64,000 nt of DNA, from the NCBI GenBank assembly GCA_964030475.1, contig CAXIPT010000001.1:18067178-18131177 (forward strand), written 5' to 3'. Position numbers and translations under genes: made by a program. Origin of the DNA: Tethya wilhelma. Its lineage: Eukaryota > Porifera > Demospongiae > Tethyida > Tethyidae. Under the pieces are notes generated by a model, which saw nothing but the letters and a program-made list of their open reading frames with translations, did no database searches and had not been told where the DNA came from. Positions 1-11,410 of the stretch are shown here, piece after piece. Position 1 is the stretch's first letter. Every line of letters starts with the position of its first letter.

Positions 1-131
1 AATTTATAATCATGCAATACATAAGTGTCCTGTATGTATGTGTGTGTGTGTGTGTGTATGCATGTGCGTCGGAACACTATGGTTAGAGGTATCATAAAGA
101 TACACTGTACATAGAAGAGAAGCTGACTCAC

Positions 132-530
132 TTGATGGTTGGTTTTGAGGTTGTCTATTTGTTATTGAATGCTACAATCCAGAACTGTTACAGATGAACA
201 CCACTGCTCCAGCTCTGTCTTAAACCGGGGGTGTCACGGGCTGTACGCTCAACCAGACTCTCTCCAACTCTACACCCAATCTCCTCCAACTTCTTCACAA
301 CCTCAGCATCTGAAGACTGAAATCCATACAGTACAATACAGCATGGATAGTTTCAGCTTTTCCAGTTGAGTTAAGCTTACCACGAAACCTTGATACAAAG
401 TACATTCACGATCCAAAGTATTCCCTACCTTGCCTGATGGTTGTCCTTCGAGGAAGTAGTGAGCAGCTCCTGTGGCAGGAACTGGAACATGCACTGGCTG
501 CTGTCCGCTCTGGACTGTTGTCACTGCCAT
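132..530 (-). pseudogene. TRAPPC6B: TRAPPC6-like (BET3 family) 5' exons, frameshifted
   Basis: Minus-strand exon 1 (530..429) starts with ATG and ends at a GTAGGG donor. Exon 2 (316..132) follows a TTTCAG acceptor in phase and ends at GTGAGT. Exon 2 shows the TRAPPC6 core in pieces: 'IGCRVGESLVERTARDTP', 'RFKTELEQ', 'VVFICN', 'FWIVAFN' and 'QIDNLKTNHQ'. These match human TRAPPC6B in order, but successive pieces lie in different reading frames, with about four single-base shifts in about 110 nt. TRAPPC6 is a subunit of the TRAPP tethering complex in ER-Golgi traffic. The exon-1 peptide does not look like the usual TRAPPC6 N terminus. Remaining exons lie left of the window. It is either a decaying gene or a patch of poor sequence; a neighbouring exon of AHSA1 also carries a one-base shift. 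The gene is head-to-head with AHSA1. Confidence 0.6.
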
Positions 531-678
531 TTGAGTGTGTGTTTTAGAGATTACGGACACCACGTGCCGTTTATGCACATAGTTTACGGAGTTTTACTGA
601 AGTCGCGTGGTAACGATAGTTGTGGGGAGAGTTAGTTCAAGTAGTTTCGAGAACATTCGGTGTGCTTTTGTTGGAAAC
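531..678. promoter_or_regulatory. Divergent promoter between TRAPPC6-like and AHSA1
   Basis: Only 148 bp separate the two start codons, so both 5' UTRs and promoters must share this interval. It holds an E-box palindrome CACGTG (561-566) and the heat-shock element listed separately. A bidirectional promoter is inferred from the layout. Confidence 0.6.
646..658 (+). promoter_or_regulatory. Heat-shock element upstream of AHSA1
   Basis: The 13-mer TTCGAGAACATTC is a perfect three-unit HSE (TTC-nn-GAA-nn-TTC), 20 bp upstream of the AHSA1 ATG. AHSA1 encodes the Hsp90 ATPase activator, and heat-shock control of Hsp90 co-chaperones is well known. Binding by HSF is inferred. Confidence 0.65.
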
Positions 679-2605
679 ATGGCGAAGTGGGGCGAAGGAG
701 ACCCGCGGTGGATAGTAGAAGACCGGCCAGACGCTACTAACGTCAACAACTGGCACTGGTAAATAAAATTTATCCAGTTCGTCGTGTGTTCACAAAATTA
801 TGAATAAATTTATGACAACATAAAATGATGTACAGGTCAGAGAAAGATGCTAGTGGTTGGTCAAAGGATAAGTTCAAAGAATTATTGCTTGGCCTGGAGT
901 TTCAAGGCCCAGAAGGTAAAGAACGAGTGGTGAAACTGTGTCTATATTGATCTATGGACATAATCTTATTTAAATACCATATCAGGCAAGTGCCAGACAG
1001 TTGAGGTGAGCAGTGCAAGGGAGAGGCCACTGCAAAGTGAGTAGCTCAGCTAGACAGATCTGCTGAGGGGAGGTTCTTGTCATGAAATACTCTGAGATAG
1101 CCTTGTTCCCTGGCGTCTTCCCTCTTGGAGTAATATTAGCAGGGAGGAGCCTGGCGAACTGGGCTACTGTGGAGAGTGTTATGAGTGGGTTTAACAAGAT
1201 TCATGATAATTCCCTACCAAAATTATTATTTTATCAATTTTCATCTATTTTTTCTAAAGTTTTAAATCCCCACCTGATGTAACTGCCTACATGGTACATA
1301 GTTCAAAGGGTTCTTCAGCATAACTACATCATGACTAGAGACATTGACATTCATACTGACATTCATCCAACACTTGTTTCTATTGGTTACTTGATGTCCA
1401 CTGGTATCATGTTCTCCCCTCCCTTTCCTCTTCTCTCTAGCAATCGCAAAGGAAAGCTCATATTCTTCTACGAGTGGAACATCAAATTAAAGTGGGAGGG
1501 GAAGGTCACACCCCCTGCCCCTGATCCCGATGATGTCATCGAGGAAGTGAAGGAGTGTTCGGGTCAGATAGAGATCCCCAACGTCAGTGAGGAGAATGAG
1601 GTCCATGAGATCGACGTGAGTCCTAGTCCATTGGTGGTGTTTGGTTGTCATCCCCCCTCCTCTGTGTTCTTAGGTTGAAGTGTCATCTAAAAACCGCGAT
1701 AAAGATTCGATGAGACTAAAGGAACTCCTTCGTAAAGTTGCCCCTGATATGATTAGAGACCAAATTGGAGAATATCTTCGTTGCTTGAAAGAAGGTTTGA
1801 TTTCTTCACACTCCATGGCTATGTGTGTCATTTTGAACTGTAGATTCATCGCAAAGAATTTACTATTACACAGTTCAATGTTTGATTCGATCTCCACTAG
1901 TCACTGTTTGCCTCTTTGCCACACATGTAGAGTTCTCCCAAGGTCTGATCCTTCCTAAGAGAGACACCCAACAATCTACCACTTCCACTGTTTCCACTGC
2001 TACTGCTACCACTCCAAGACAGAACTCCCTCTCCACATCCAAAGCTGCTGCCCGGCCTTCTGGTGAGTCACACCATAGATATTATCTATGGTCACACGCT
2101 CTCTCCCATTGGCTGGTGTTTACCTGCACATGCTCACAATTTACACATCAGGGTCACCAGTGGGCTGTCGGATTTACACCGCCAGGGTGACAATGAGTGA
2201 CAGGTTCATGGCTTCTGTGGAGGAGGTCTACAGTGTCCTCACCACTCAGGAGGTGAGAGGATTACCACTAGTTAGCAGTTTAACAAGACATTATAGTTCA
2301 CTTAATGACTTTTGCTGTATAGCTTAGAGATTAAATATTTCTTTGAAACGTATTAGGAAACACAGACTCACTGACCTCAGTAGCTGTCCCTGAAATGATT
2401 TTCTCTCTTTCTCTCAGATGGTGGAGGCGTTCACTCATTGTCCGGCTACTGTGGATGCCTACAGAGGAGGAGTCTACTCCATCATGAACGGACACATCAC
2501 TGGAGAGTTTGTGGAAGTGAACAGACCAACAAAGATCGTACAGAAATGGAGACTGAACAGCTGGCCTGAAGGTGAGGAATGCTACCTAGTCTGTACAATA
2601 GCTAC

Positions 2606-2666
<61 letters not shown>

Positions 2667-2839
2667 GACACCACTCCACTGTGACGATAGAGTTGAAGCA
2701 AGAATCTAGTGGTACATTACTGACCCTACTCCAGACCGAGGTGCCTGAGGCAGAGTCAGAGAGAACCAAAGACGGATGGAAGAGATATATTTTTGAAAGC
2801 ATCAAGAACACATTCGGATATGGTGCCCAGCTCTTTTGA
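679..2839 (+). CDS. AHSA1: Activator of Hsp90 ATPase (Aha1)
   Basis: Nine exons: 679-758, 836-915, 986-1036, 1441-1615, 1674-1794, 1931-2062, 2152-2252, 2418-2571, 2667-2839. The product is about 355 aa, close to human AHSA1 (338). It opens with 'MAKWGEGDPRWIVE' and 'NVNNWHW', the Aha1 N-domain signature. The second half holds the C-terminal Aha1/START-like domain ('AFTHCPATVDAYRGG', 'KWRLNSWPEG') and ends 'NTFGYGAQLF'. Aha1 binds the Hsp90 middle domain in the cytosol and stimulates ATP hydrolysis. Exon 3 needs one extra base near 1014: without it the family motif 'CKGEATANNRKGKL' is out of frame. An alternative acceptor inside exon 4 would keep the frame but lose the motif. The last intron ends in a long (TC)n tract. 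Divergent from TRAPPC6-like, with an HSE upstream. Confidence 0.93.
2609..2664 (+). repeat. (TC)n microsatellite forming a 3' splice-site tract
   Basis: About 28 TC units run directly into the CAG acceptor of the last AHSA1 exon, so the microsatellite is the polypyrimidine tract of that intron. Confidence 0.9.
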
Positions 2840-3544
2840 GGAGCCACACTGTAGACTACATTATTTATTCTATATGCTTCATAGTACCTGCTGTACCTGC
2901 TGTACATTCTGTATTTTGCTTTTTTTTAGGGGTAATGAATATCGTTCTAATAATCCGAATTGATCAATATTATTATTGATAACTCGCTAATAAGTAGCAA
3001 ATTAGAAGTGAATCGTGCGCTGCGTGTTTCCACTTCCTGACTGTTTTTGGCTGTGTATGGTTGCTCTGTGAGAATACACAAGAACTGGAAGCTTCTCGGC
3101 GTGTAAGGGAGTTCATATTTGCACGCTCTGGAGTCGAGATTGCCATATTCTGCGAAGCATCTTATATTTTCAACTCTACGCTGAGCCAGTGCAGCCGCCA
3201 CAGCTGATAGTAGCGCCACAGTGTGGGAAAGTCAACAGTGTGAAATCACAACGAGATAACAGTAAGTTCTATTCATGACTGTTGTAGAAACTGTCGTGCA
3301 GCAAGGTGACGGCAGTGTGTACGCCATTTCTGAACAGTTTTTATATCACCTCCTTGAGAGCATGTAGCTCAAGTGGGGTAAATTAAGTTGTTGGCCACTT
3401 ATCAGAATTACCTCAAGTGGTAGGCTTTCCCGGCGGTTTATATAGGTGGTGTTTGAATCCTGGGACTCTTGTCTGATATGATCCTTTTACCATCCTTGTA
3501 GAGATTGAAGTGAAGTTGCTCTTCAACCCACCAACCCATTCATC
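2840..3544. other. Gap between AHSA1 and PPxY membrane protein; possible 5' UTR intron
   Basis: No protein similarity is seen. A plausible non-coding first exon of the downstream gene ends at a GTAAGT donor near 3261, with a TTGTAG acceptor at 3496-3501 just before the start codon. This splice pair is a guess from signals only. Confidence 0.3.
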
Positions 3545-4186
3545 ATGCCTCTGACCAACGCAGCAGCAGGGTTCATCGGTGCCAGTGTCACTCTGGTGCT
3601 GGTGATCATCTTCATGATCCTCATGGTGATCCTGGTGCGGCAGTGTCTTGCCTTCCTCGCCAAACGCAACACGATACGAGCACAAATGGAGCAACAGAGA
3701 CAGCACAGAGAGCAGCTCCAGAGGAGAAGGGGCAGCATCACGGAGCCGGTCCCTGCGACCTTTGACTGGCACCACTCCATCAGGATAGCAGGCACTCCCC
3801 CACCAACATACCACGAAGCCAAGAAGCTACCAGCATTTGACGACGCCATTGTTGCTAACAAGAAAGAGAAGCTACTCCCGGAGGATTCCTCCGACCCGAC
3901 CACACCCAGCAAGGTGGAGAGCAATGGGAAGGCACACAGTTTTGATGACGATGGGGAGAACCCTGTAATTAGAGGTGATCAGGAGGAGTCTGAACAAGTG
4001 ACAATAGAGATCCCTGTTGCCATAGAGGGAGGAATGAATGGTGCATCATCCAATCAGAATTCAACGAACGCCACACACCCATCTTCCCCTGATCACATTG
4101 TGTTGGACGCAGAGAGACTGTCAGATGAAACAAGAACAACCTTCACTACTGGCTACACCGAATTTGGTACCACTACTCCAATGTAA
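3545..4186 (+). CDS. Small single-pass membrane protein with PPxY motif
   Basis: An intronless reading frame of 213 aa. Residues about 8-33 form one hydrophobic segment (IGASVTLVLVIIFMILMVIL), preceded by a very short N terminus and followed by a basic Gln/Arg-rich stretch (KRNTIRAQMEQQRQHREQ). This suggests an N-outside, C-inside topology. The tail contains 'PPPTYHEA' at about residue 84, a PPxY motif of the kind bound by WW domains of Nedd4-type ubiquitin ligases, and is acidic and Ser/Thr-rich towards the end. The layout resembles small Nedd4 adaptor proteins such as PMEPA1 or WBP1, but I do not recognise a specific orthologue. The reading frame is long and compositionally biased like a real protein. 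A WW-ligase adaptor role is inferred. Confidence 0.7.
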   Translation: MPLTNAAAGFIGASVTLVLVIIFMILMVILVRQCLAFLAKRNTIRAQMEQQRQHREQLQRRRGSITEPVPATFDWHHSIRIAGTPPPTYHEAKKLPAFDDAIVANKKEKLLPEDSSDPTTPSKVESNGKAHSFDDDGENPVIRGDQEESEQVTIEIPVAIEGGMNGASSNQNSTNATHPSSPDHIVLDAERLSDETRTTFTTGYTEFGTTTPM

Positions 4187-4731
4187 TGGCACACACAGCA
4201 CACGACACACACATGAACCAGAGAACAATGCTAGCTTGCGAGTGTGTGTGTGTGTGTGAATTGTGGGATAAATGGAATTCAAAATACACACAAAACACTG
4301 AGTAACAAAACATTCTTTTATCTAGTTCTGTTTTCAATGGCTTCTCTCCAACCTCTCAATCAGGGACTGAAACAATGTTACATGCATGTGGCATGTCGTA
4401 CTGACATGTAACATGCATGTGAATTTTACCTAGTACATGTATTGTTTGATCATTGACTGTGTTATGTATGTTTTCCAATCAGAGCACACTCTTATTTTTG
4501 ATGTTAGCACGTCTGTTTCTTTTTTAACAATCACTAATCATGATGATTTTAATATTTATCATTTCAAATGAAGTGATGCATATTCTGTCATTAGCACCGC
4601 CAGTGACAGAGCTAGGGTAGGGGGTATTGACATACATTGGCTGGGGGTGTTAAACAGAGGGAAATTGTGACATGCGCTATGCAAAACAGTGTGTAAATGG
4701 AGACATGCACACACTATACTTGCTCATGTGA
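4187..4731. other. Intergenic, convergent ends of PPxY gene and PRPF39
   Basis: A non-coding stretch between two converging genes. It holds short GT runs and small ACATGCATGT-type palindromes around 4380-4425 but nothing that looks like a gene. Confidence 0.5.
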
Positions 4732-4793
4732 CTACTGAGTCTGTCCATATTGGGTTGTGTATTGTGGATAGTAGCCCTGATAGTTGTAGCCCT

Positions 4794-4829
<36 letters not shown>

Positions 4830-5780
4830 TGTGTGTGCAATATTACGGTATGTTATGGTGAGTTATGGTTCGGAGGAAGTGAGTAGAGAACTATTTGGAA
4901 ACAATGCAGCAATGAAACCATATATACACATAGCCGCTGATTTTCACAGGACAACATTAATTACTGGAGTATAGGATTACATATCATATACAAAAGCCAC
5001 ACTAATGACATCATGGATCAGCCTTGATTCAGAAGCTTCATAGGGAGTTTCAAAAGCTCTCAAGTTACAATCACTGGATGTGCTGAGTGTACTTGGAAGG
5101 TGAAACATGCCAGCTAGCAAAGAAGACCTTCCTATGAGTAAGCCTCCCTGTAAGAGCTCACCTGCTGTCCATAGTTGTAGGCCCCCCACTGCTGCTGGTA
5201 GGCTGCCCACTGCTGCTGCTGCTGCTCTGCTGTGGGTGTGGCTTGAGTAGTGGGTGTGGCCATGGCAGTTGACGTTGGTGTTGGAGTTTCAGTATTCGTA
5301 GAATCTAACTTTGGCTTCTTGGACGCCTCACTGCAAGTGAACAACCAACATTCAAGCAACCGTGCTGATAAGAAACCATGTCTCACCTAGTGGCATCAGG
5401 AGTGCTGTTAGCTTTCCTTTTGAGGGTCTTCTTGAGACTCTGACATTCCTCCTCAGCTTCTAGTACTCTAAATGCCATTGGAAATGAAAGATAAACAGCT
5501 TAGCTATGAAAAACAACACCATCCCTGCAGGCAAACTAACATTGAAATGTTTGATCCAAATTCCTCCAAAAACTGAGCTCTTCTAAGAGAGAAGGAGTGC
5601 TTCACCTCCTCACTCATGTCACTCTCCCTGACCCCCTGGAAGACCCCCTCCACAGCCCCCTCAACCAGGGGGGAGCGAGAGAGCTCCACCTCCAGGAGCT
5701 GCAAGTAGAGGGTTGGGTTCAGTCTGTCCTTGTTGATGGCTTCTTGAAGGAGCTTGGAAGCTTTGTCATGATCACCTTGG

Positions 5781-5814
<34 letters not shown>

Positions 5815-8574
5815 ATGTGAAAGCAGTCTAGTGGGAGTACATATTTACAATGGACCTGATAGTGGTGCCCATATATAATATACGCCTGTCAACTATTGAA
5901 CACCAGTGGTTGCTATGCAGACCTAATGGGTTGTCACGGTGCAATAATCCACCTCATTGCCCCTCCCCCCACTCCCACTCACCTTCATTGAGAAACGGGC
6001 ATATCTCCACGAATACAAATTCCTCATTTCTGCTGACTCAGCACCGGCAAGGAACTCCTCGTACAGCTGCTGAGCCTGGCTGTGGTTCTTGTGTCGTACT
6101 TCCAGACCCACCCTGCGCTGCCTCACTGACACCAGACCAGGGACCGCAGCATCAATGCTGCTCAGAATGTCTCTCGCCTTCTCTACATTGCCTGGAGAGA
6201 GAAAAACAAGGAGCTGTACATCAGAGACTTGAAAGAAATGTGGCAATTCAGGCAACACATTAGATTAATTAACTTACACTACTACTAAATAACTTTCACT
6301 AAAGGCTTAAAAACAACAACAACAACAAAAACAACAACAACACAATGAGTGCTGCTTACATTAGTTCTTTAACAACATAATATCAAGCAAAGTTTGGTAT
6401 AATACACTGAGGTGACTGACAGCTGCCATTTTGCTCAGTACACTACATAATGAGTTGCCGTAAGTTCAACATGAGCATACCGTGCTTCTCTTCAAATGCA
6501 GCCCAGGAAAGGTGGATGGTTGGCTTCTTAGGGAGGTGGATGGTGCACGCTCTGGTGTATATGGACTGGGCTGTGTCAGGACAATGAACCTCAGCATATC
6601 TGGCAAACTGTGAGGGGGAGGAGGGGGGTAGAAGGAGCAGTGAACCAAAAGGTAGGACCATTTTAGCTCTCCCTGTCTGCCTACCTTCATCCAGAAGTCT
6701 TCATAGAGAGCACAAGCTATGACACATCTTTCAAAGAGGACCAAGACCCTCCTCTTGTCTCCCTCGGCTATCTCAAAGTCAAGGTAGTCCTTCCAGTTTC
6801 TGAGCTGAGCTCTCTCCAGAGGCTTCACGTGGAAATATGGCCGCTTGATCTGAAACAATAAGAGTGATAAAACACAGCTGCCAATTTTCAATATTATTAA
6901 ACTTACTCCATCTTCAAATGTTGTTCGTTTCTCTATTTCCGTTTTAGTCTTTTCAAAGACTTCAGTTCTTGTCTTGAGGATCTTCTCTCTCACTGCACTC
7001 TCACCAGCTGCCTCCTGCATACCAGACAACCACTGAACCATGACCCAAGGTCCACACTCGAACTCCACAGGGTCATAATGACATCACAGACTTACCTGTC
7101 CTTCATTTTCAGTTTCAATTTGACTCTGGAGTTGCGCCAGCTCCTCATCACTGAGCAGTTCAGACACAGCATGGCCCTCAATGAACTGCTTGCAACTGCA
7201 ATATATACGTTGATAGCATAAGTATATTAATTGCCGAGCGCCTTAGCGCGAGGCAGTGTAATCTTGCAGGGCCAAAAATTGTGGAAGTAAAATCCAATTA
7301 CACGTCATCAACACCGGATGAAAACGGGCAAAAATTGTTCAATAATTGCGGAAGTAAAATCCAATTATACGTCATGAACACCGGATGAAAACGGGGCCAA
7401 TTTGGCAAAAATTGTTCCGGTTTGAAACTGCATGCTCGTGATCGTGATGCTCATGATCGTGATGATCCTTACCATGTACCATAATATACGAAACACGTGC
7501 GCGCGCACAGCTCGAGATCTCGTGCTACGTATATCTATGTAGAATCATGTGTGTTATGAGCCGGCATAGACTGCAGAGACATCATTGTGGTACCTTACTA
7601 ACTGTACAAGAGGTGAGAGTTTAAAATACATGGAGTTAGCTGATCAGGTATTCATGGTAGTCCATTTCTTTCTGTCTAACTAGGTTTCCTTTCTAAACCG
7701 CGCGAGGCAATTAACTGCACTCAGTGTACAACTAGTTAAGTTGTAAATAGCACAGAAACTTCTTCACCATCTTGGGAAATAATTACGCCACTGACAGAAA
7801 TTCAATTACATTTTGTAGTGTTACAAATTGCACTTGAATTCATGTGACTATGTAAAGTGGCAGCCACTCAAACGTATCCATGCACTGAATTTCAAACTAG
7901 AAAAATAACCAGTGACCTCGTTCCAAGTGTGTTTTAACCAAAGCCAAAACGAATCCCATCACTAAAATTTAATGGCAGAAATTCACCAGTAGAGGTCTTG
8001 TGTTCCCTACCTGTCATAGAACTGCTGGTGTAGGAGAAGAGGCAGAGGTAAGACCTGGTCGTAGACCTCGAGGAGTTGTCGTGGTGAGCCATTGTTCCTC
8101 TCCCAGGAGATGAACTGCTGCCACAGTTTAGTGGAGCGATAGTCCAAGCCACACCCTCTGATGGCACGCTGGTAGAGGCTGGCCAAGATGAGAGAGAGAG
8201 AGACATGGATAATGGCTGCCATTGGACCTCAAAATGACTTCTAGATGGAGCAACAGCTGCTCATTCAAATGTCACTCCTACTTCATTGCTACAAACTACT
8301 ATGTTAGTAGCTAACAAACTGCATTGGTTATGGTTCATGCTCTATCAGTCATTTTGCTAAGACTAACAAGTCTCTTTTGCTCTCCTTGCAATTGCTTATA
8401 ATTTGTTACAGTTTAGAAGAGGAATGAACAGTGTTCTGAGCAGCTTCATGACTCCATCAAGAAATCATGTGAAACATAACAGAATGAAGAGGTTTTTTGA
8501 ATGAAACCAACTTGCCACAGGTATCGTATCTCTCTCTCCTGTTAGTTCCTTACCAACAACTGCTCTACAGCTGC

Positions 8575-8605
<31 letters not shown>

Positions 8606-9708
8606 GGACACACATAGACATGCAACATTAACACAAATGCCACGTCAGGCAAACTAGAGAGAGAGATGGAGCAGAACTTACAAACACACACCACCTCAGG
8701 ACCCCGGGTCAGTGGTGGTATAGCTAGCCACGAGCTGAAAACAAGAAATATTGTATACAAAGTACAACATATTAGTTGACCACACCCATGAAGCCACTCC
8801 CACAATTATGAGAGTCGTTAGAAACTGAAAGATTTAGCAGAACAAACCTTCTTATGGCTTCCTTTTCATCAGAGTTTTCCCCCACAGTGAAGGTGATGTA
8901 ATGGATCCAGAGATCAACACTGAGAGGAACAGCCATGACTCCTCGCTCATAGACCTGAGTGTGTGGTAGGAGGGGATGGGAAGAGATGTGATTTGTCAAT
9001 CAGCTCAGAAACATTGACTAAGTAAGTAAGCATAGGACACCATTGTTTGAGGTGAGCAATCATACTATAACTGTACAGGCAATGGCAGCTAATTATGCAA
9101 TTCATAGACCAGACAAAAAGAAGCGATCGTGCCAATATGGTCCTCATACTGGGATACAATATTCCCTGGCTACCCTCACCTCTCTGGCATTATCAGGTGA
9201 TGACAGCTTCTTCTCAAGATCTGCAAACTTCTTCCAGTAACCATAGCAATAAGGGTAGACCTTGAGGAAGGCATTGAACACCTCCCTGGCCGGAGACAAC
9301 TTACTCTGATAGGTATATGCAATAATATTGTATTTTTTGTGAAAGATGTTTGTTTGTACATTTGACGACCATTACCTTTTGTTCCACCTGTTGCAAAAGA
9401 GACGTCCAGCTGTTGAAATCTGAAGGATTCTCTTTCACCGTGGTCCACAGCTTCATCTCTTCTTCACTCAACTCCTTCTCCTCACCCTCACCGTCCCCTG
9501 GCTGGGCCTCAGAACTTACAGATGGAGCTGGGTCAGTTGAGCCATTTTGATCCATTGCTATGGGTTCTTCTGTGGCGTTCTCTCCAACTTGTACGACGCC
9601 AGCATCTAGCAATGATATGTATGCACAGATTTGATGAACAAATTACACTTTATTGGATCAAAATGGAAACGAAATACACGAAAACTTACCTTCTGATTCA
9701 GGCTCCAT
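4732..9708 (-). CDS. PRPF39: Pre-mRNA processing factor 39
   Basis: Fourteen exons read from the minus strand: 9708-9690, 9605-9376, 9305-9180, 8954-8848, 8178-8011, 7195-7096, 7014-6907, 6849-6685, 6607-6481, 6191-5983, 5782-5541, 5467-5387, 5330-5162, 4791-4732. All phases close, giving 636 aa (human 669). HAT repeats are clear: '[16 protein letters not shown]', '[14 protein letters not shown]', '[20 protein letters not shown]', '[11 protein letters not shown]'. An acidic N terminus and a Gln/Tyr-rich C terminus ([10 protein letters not shown]) match the family. PRPF39 is a U1 snRNP-associated factor (yeast Prp39) acting in the nucleus in 5' splice-site selection. The small last exon was placed by its CA-rich acceptor and its in-phase stop; an alternative is read-through of exon 13 to a stop at 5132. 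Start codons of PRPF39 and CRIPT are 84 bp apart. Confidence 0.93.
4795..4838 (-). repeat. (CA)n tract at PRPF39 last 3' splice site
   Basis: GT repeat on the plus strand, so (CA)n in the PRPF39 transcript, running into the CCAG acceptor of the last exon. Confidence 0.85.
5784..5813 (-). repeat. (CA)n tract at PRPF39 exon 11 acceptor
   Basis: The repeat reads CACACA in transcript sense and ends in the CAG acceptor at 5785-5783. Confidence 0.85.
7226..7703. repeat. Possible transposable-element insertion in PRPF39 intron
   Basis: The intron between exons 5 and 6 is unusually long. It starts with a CG-rich segment (GAGCGCCTTAGCGCGAGGCA) and contains a direct repeat of about 45 bp (7284-7328 and 7350-7395) built round 'AACACCGGATGAAAACGG'. 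A second GCGCGAGGCAATTA segment lies near 7697. No coding capacity is seen; a mobile-element origin is inferred from repeat structure. Confidence 0.4.
8575..8602. repeat. (CA)n microsatellite in PRPF39 intron
   Basis: A simple dinucleotide array in the intron between exons 4 and 5, not adjacent to a splice site. Confidence 0.85.
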
Positions 9709-9792
9709 GTTTTTAAACGACGTTGAGTGACGTCATGATGACTCATACGGTCAAAGTTCAAAGTTGAAAGGTGCAATCTGTCAGAAAGGAAA
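9709..9792. promoter_or_regulatory. Divergent promoter PRPF39/CRIPT with CRE and AP-1 sites
   Basis: The 84 bp between the two ATGs contain a palindromic CRE, TGACGTCA (9728-9735), and an AP-1-like TGACTCA (9739-9745). Both match CREB/ATF/bZIP consensus sequences. A shared promoter is inferred from the spacing. Confidence 0.6.
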
Positions 9793-10497
9793 ATGGTGTG
9801 TAAGAAATGTAAGTTAAAGTGACTTCAAGCGTACGATTCACTGAGTGTGTGGCTCTGGTTTGATGCTCATTCCATTCTCTTTCAGGTGAGAGGAAGCTTG
9901 GTCGGGTCATCTGTCCTGACCCGTGGAAAAGTGGCGCTAGAAACACAGTAGGTAAGTCAGGATGATATGAATCTATGTGAGGAGAAGTGTACAAATGGCA
10001 TTATGATTAAATTGTGAGTTGTTGGTCAACAAAGATTACATAAATTGCAGAGAGTGGTGGTAGAAGAGTTGGTGAAAACAAGGCACTCACTGCAAAGAAA
10101 GCTAGGTACCATTTCCACAGTTCAGTTATGACTTTATAACAAAAAACCATTAATGGAAATGTGTTTTGTTTATGCATAATTTGATTAAAAATGGCTAGCA
10201 AAATGTCACTACCAATAGCCACTGGTAGTGGCACTGTGAATATCACTGACTTTATCTTCCCACGCAGGTTCACTCCCTACACGAGGTTTGAGAAGTGTAA
10301 GGTGTGTAAGCAGGTGGTCCATCAAGTGGGGGCACACTACTGTCAGAGTGAGTTGCCATGGTAACACTCTCACGATGTTGTTGACATTCATGGTGGTTGT
10401 TATTGTGTGTTTAGGTTGTGCTTACAAGAAAGGTATCTGTGCAATGTGTGGTAAACAGATCCTGGATGTGAAAGACTATAAACAGAGCTCTGTATAG
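9793..10497 (+). CDS. CRIPT: Cysteine-rich PDZ-binding protein
   Basis: Five exons: 9793-9808, 9886-9951, 10051-10105, 10268-10347, 10415-10497, giving 99 aa (human 101). The product starts 'MVCKKCERKLG', includes 'ICPDPWKSGARNT', and ends 'CAYKKGICAMCGKQILD' then 'YKQSSV'. The CxxC pairs and the C-terminal -SSV PDZ ligand are family hallmarks (human ends -TSV). CRIPT was found as a PSD-95 PDZ-binding protein and is also a small component of the minor-spliceosome U12 machinery in animals. The first exon codes only five and a third codons. Head-to-head with PRPF39, another splicing factor, so co-expression is plausible but inferred. Confidence 0.95.
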
Positions 10498-10863
10498 CGG
10501 ACATTCCCCCTTTATCTCCTTCTCTCTGTCTTCATTCTCTTCTTTCACTTCTCTCTCATTCCCTGTATCTCTCTTTGACACATTCTTGTAATACTCACAG
10601 TCATTGTTTGTCCATCGCAACAAAAGATATTATAATTTTCATCATGTTCCAAGTTTTTAATGCCAAAACAAAAATTCAGCAAAAATAAAATATATTCACA
10701 ACAAGAAAAGGTATTTATACATGCACCATGTAAAAAAAACAACAATGTATAATATGGACTGTTTTACCTTTTTCATACATAACAATAAAAACTCATGCAT
10801 TCTGTGTGCTTAAAATGTTAGTCAAAAACCTCGCTCAAAGCATACAGCCCCTGACCTAAAGGT
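10498..10863. other. Intergenic between convergent CRIPT and TMEM179-like genes
   Basis: A 366-bp AT-rich stretch with several AATAAA-like signals (for example near 10685 and 10784) that could serve the 3' ends of either gene. No coding signal. Confidence 0.5.
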
Positions 10864-11082
10864 TCAGCTGGTCACTGGTGTCTGATTCCCAGACCCCAGT
10901 ACCTCATCATCATCGTCATCATCGTCATGGAAGTCCTCCTGCCCCACGAAGGAGTAGTCTCCCTCCGTTGGTCTCTTCTGGCTGCACCTGATGCAGAAGA
11001 TGACCAACAGGAGGCTATACCAGAGGGAGAGGAGGATGAACATGATGGAGACGATCCACGACGTTGACTAGTGTGTGTGTGT

Positions 11083-11123
<41 letters not shown>

Positions 11124-11356
11124 TGGCAGGATGTTTACGATTAAACTATGTGTACACTTATACAGCACTCACATGGTTATGTGTGTGGGTGTATTGGTTG
11201 CTTTTAAGCATAATACATGTTATGGTGGTACTTGGTGAACTATGTACTGTGTACAACAATACTATTTGGGCATGTTTTTATGTTCAGTGCTTACTTTGGC
11301 TACATTGATTTCATTGTAAAATCCAATATCATGAGGGGTTTTGAACGCTTGACACC

Positions 11357-11410
<54 letters not shown>

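Noticed and set aside
2579..2907. Long frames rich in Leu-Ser or Arg-Glu over the TC arrays (also at 11262, 13311, 18963, 21235)
   Set aside because: They are translations of dinucleotide repeats that lie in introns or intergenic DNA; no homology.
2947..3219. 90-codon minus-strand frame between AHSA1 and the PPxY gene
   Set aside because: No domain or family similarity, and it overlaps the likely promoter and 5' UTR of the next gene.
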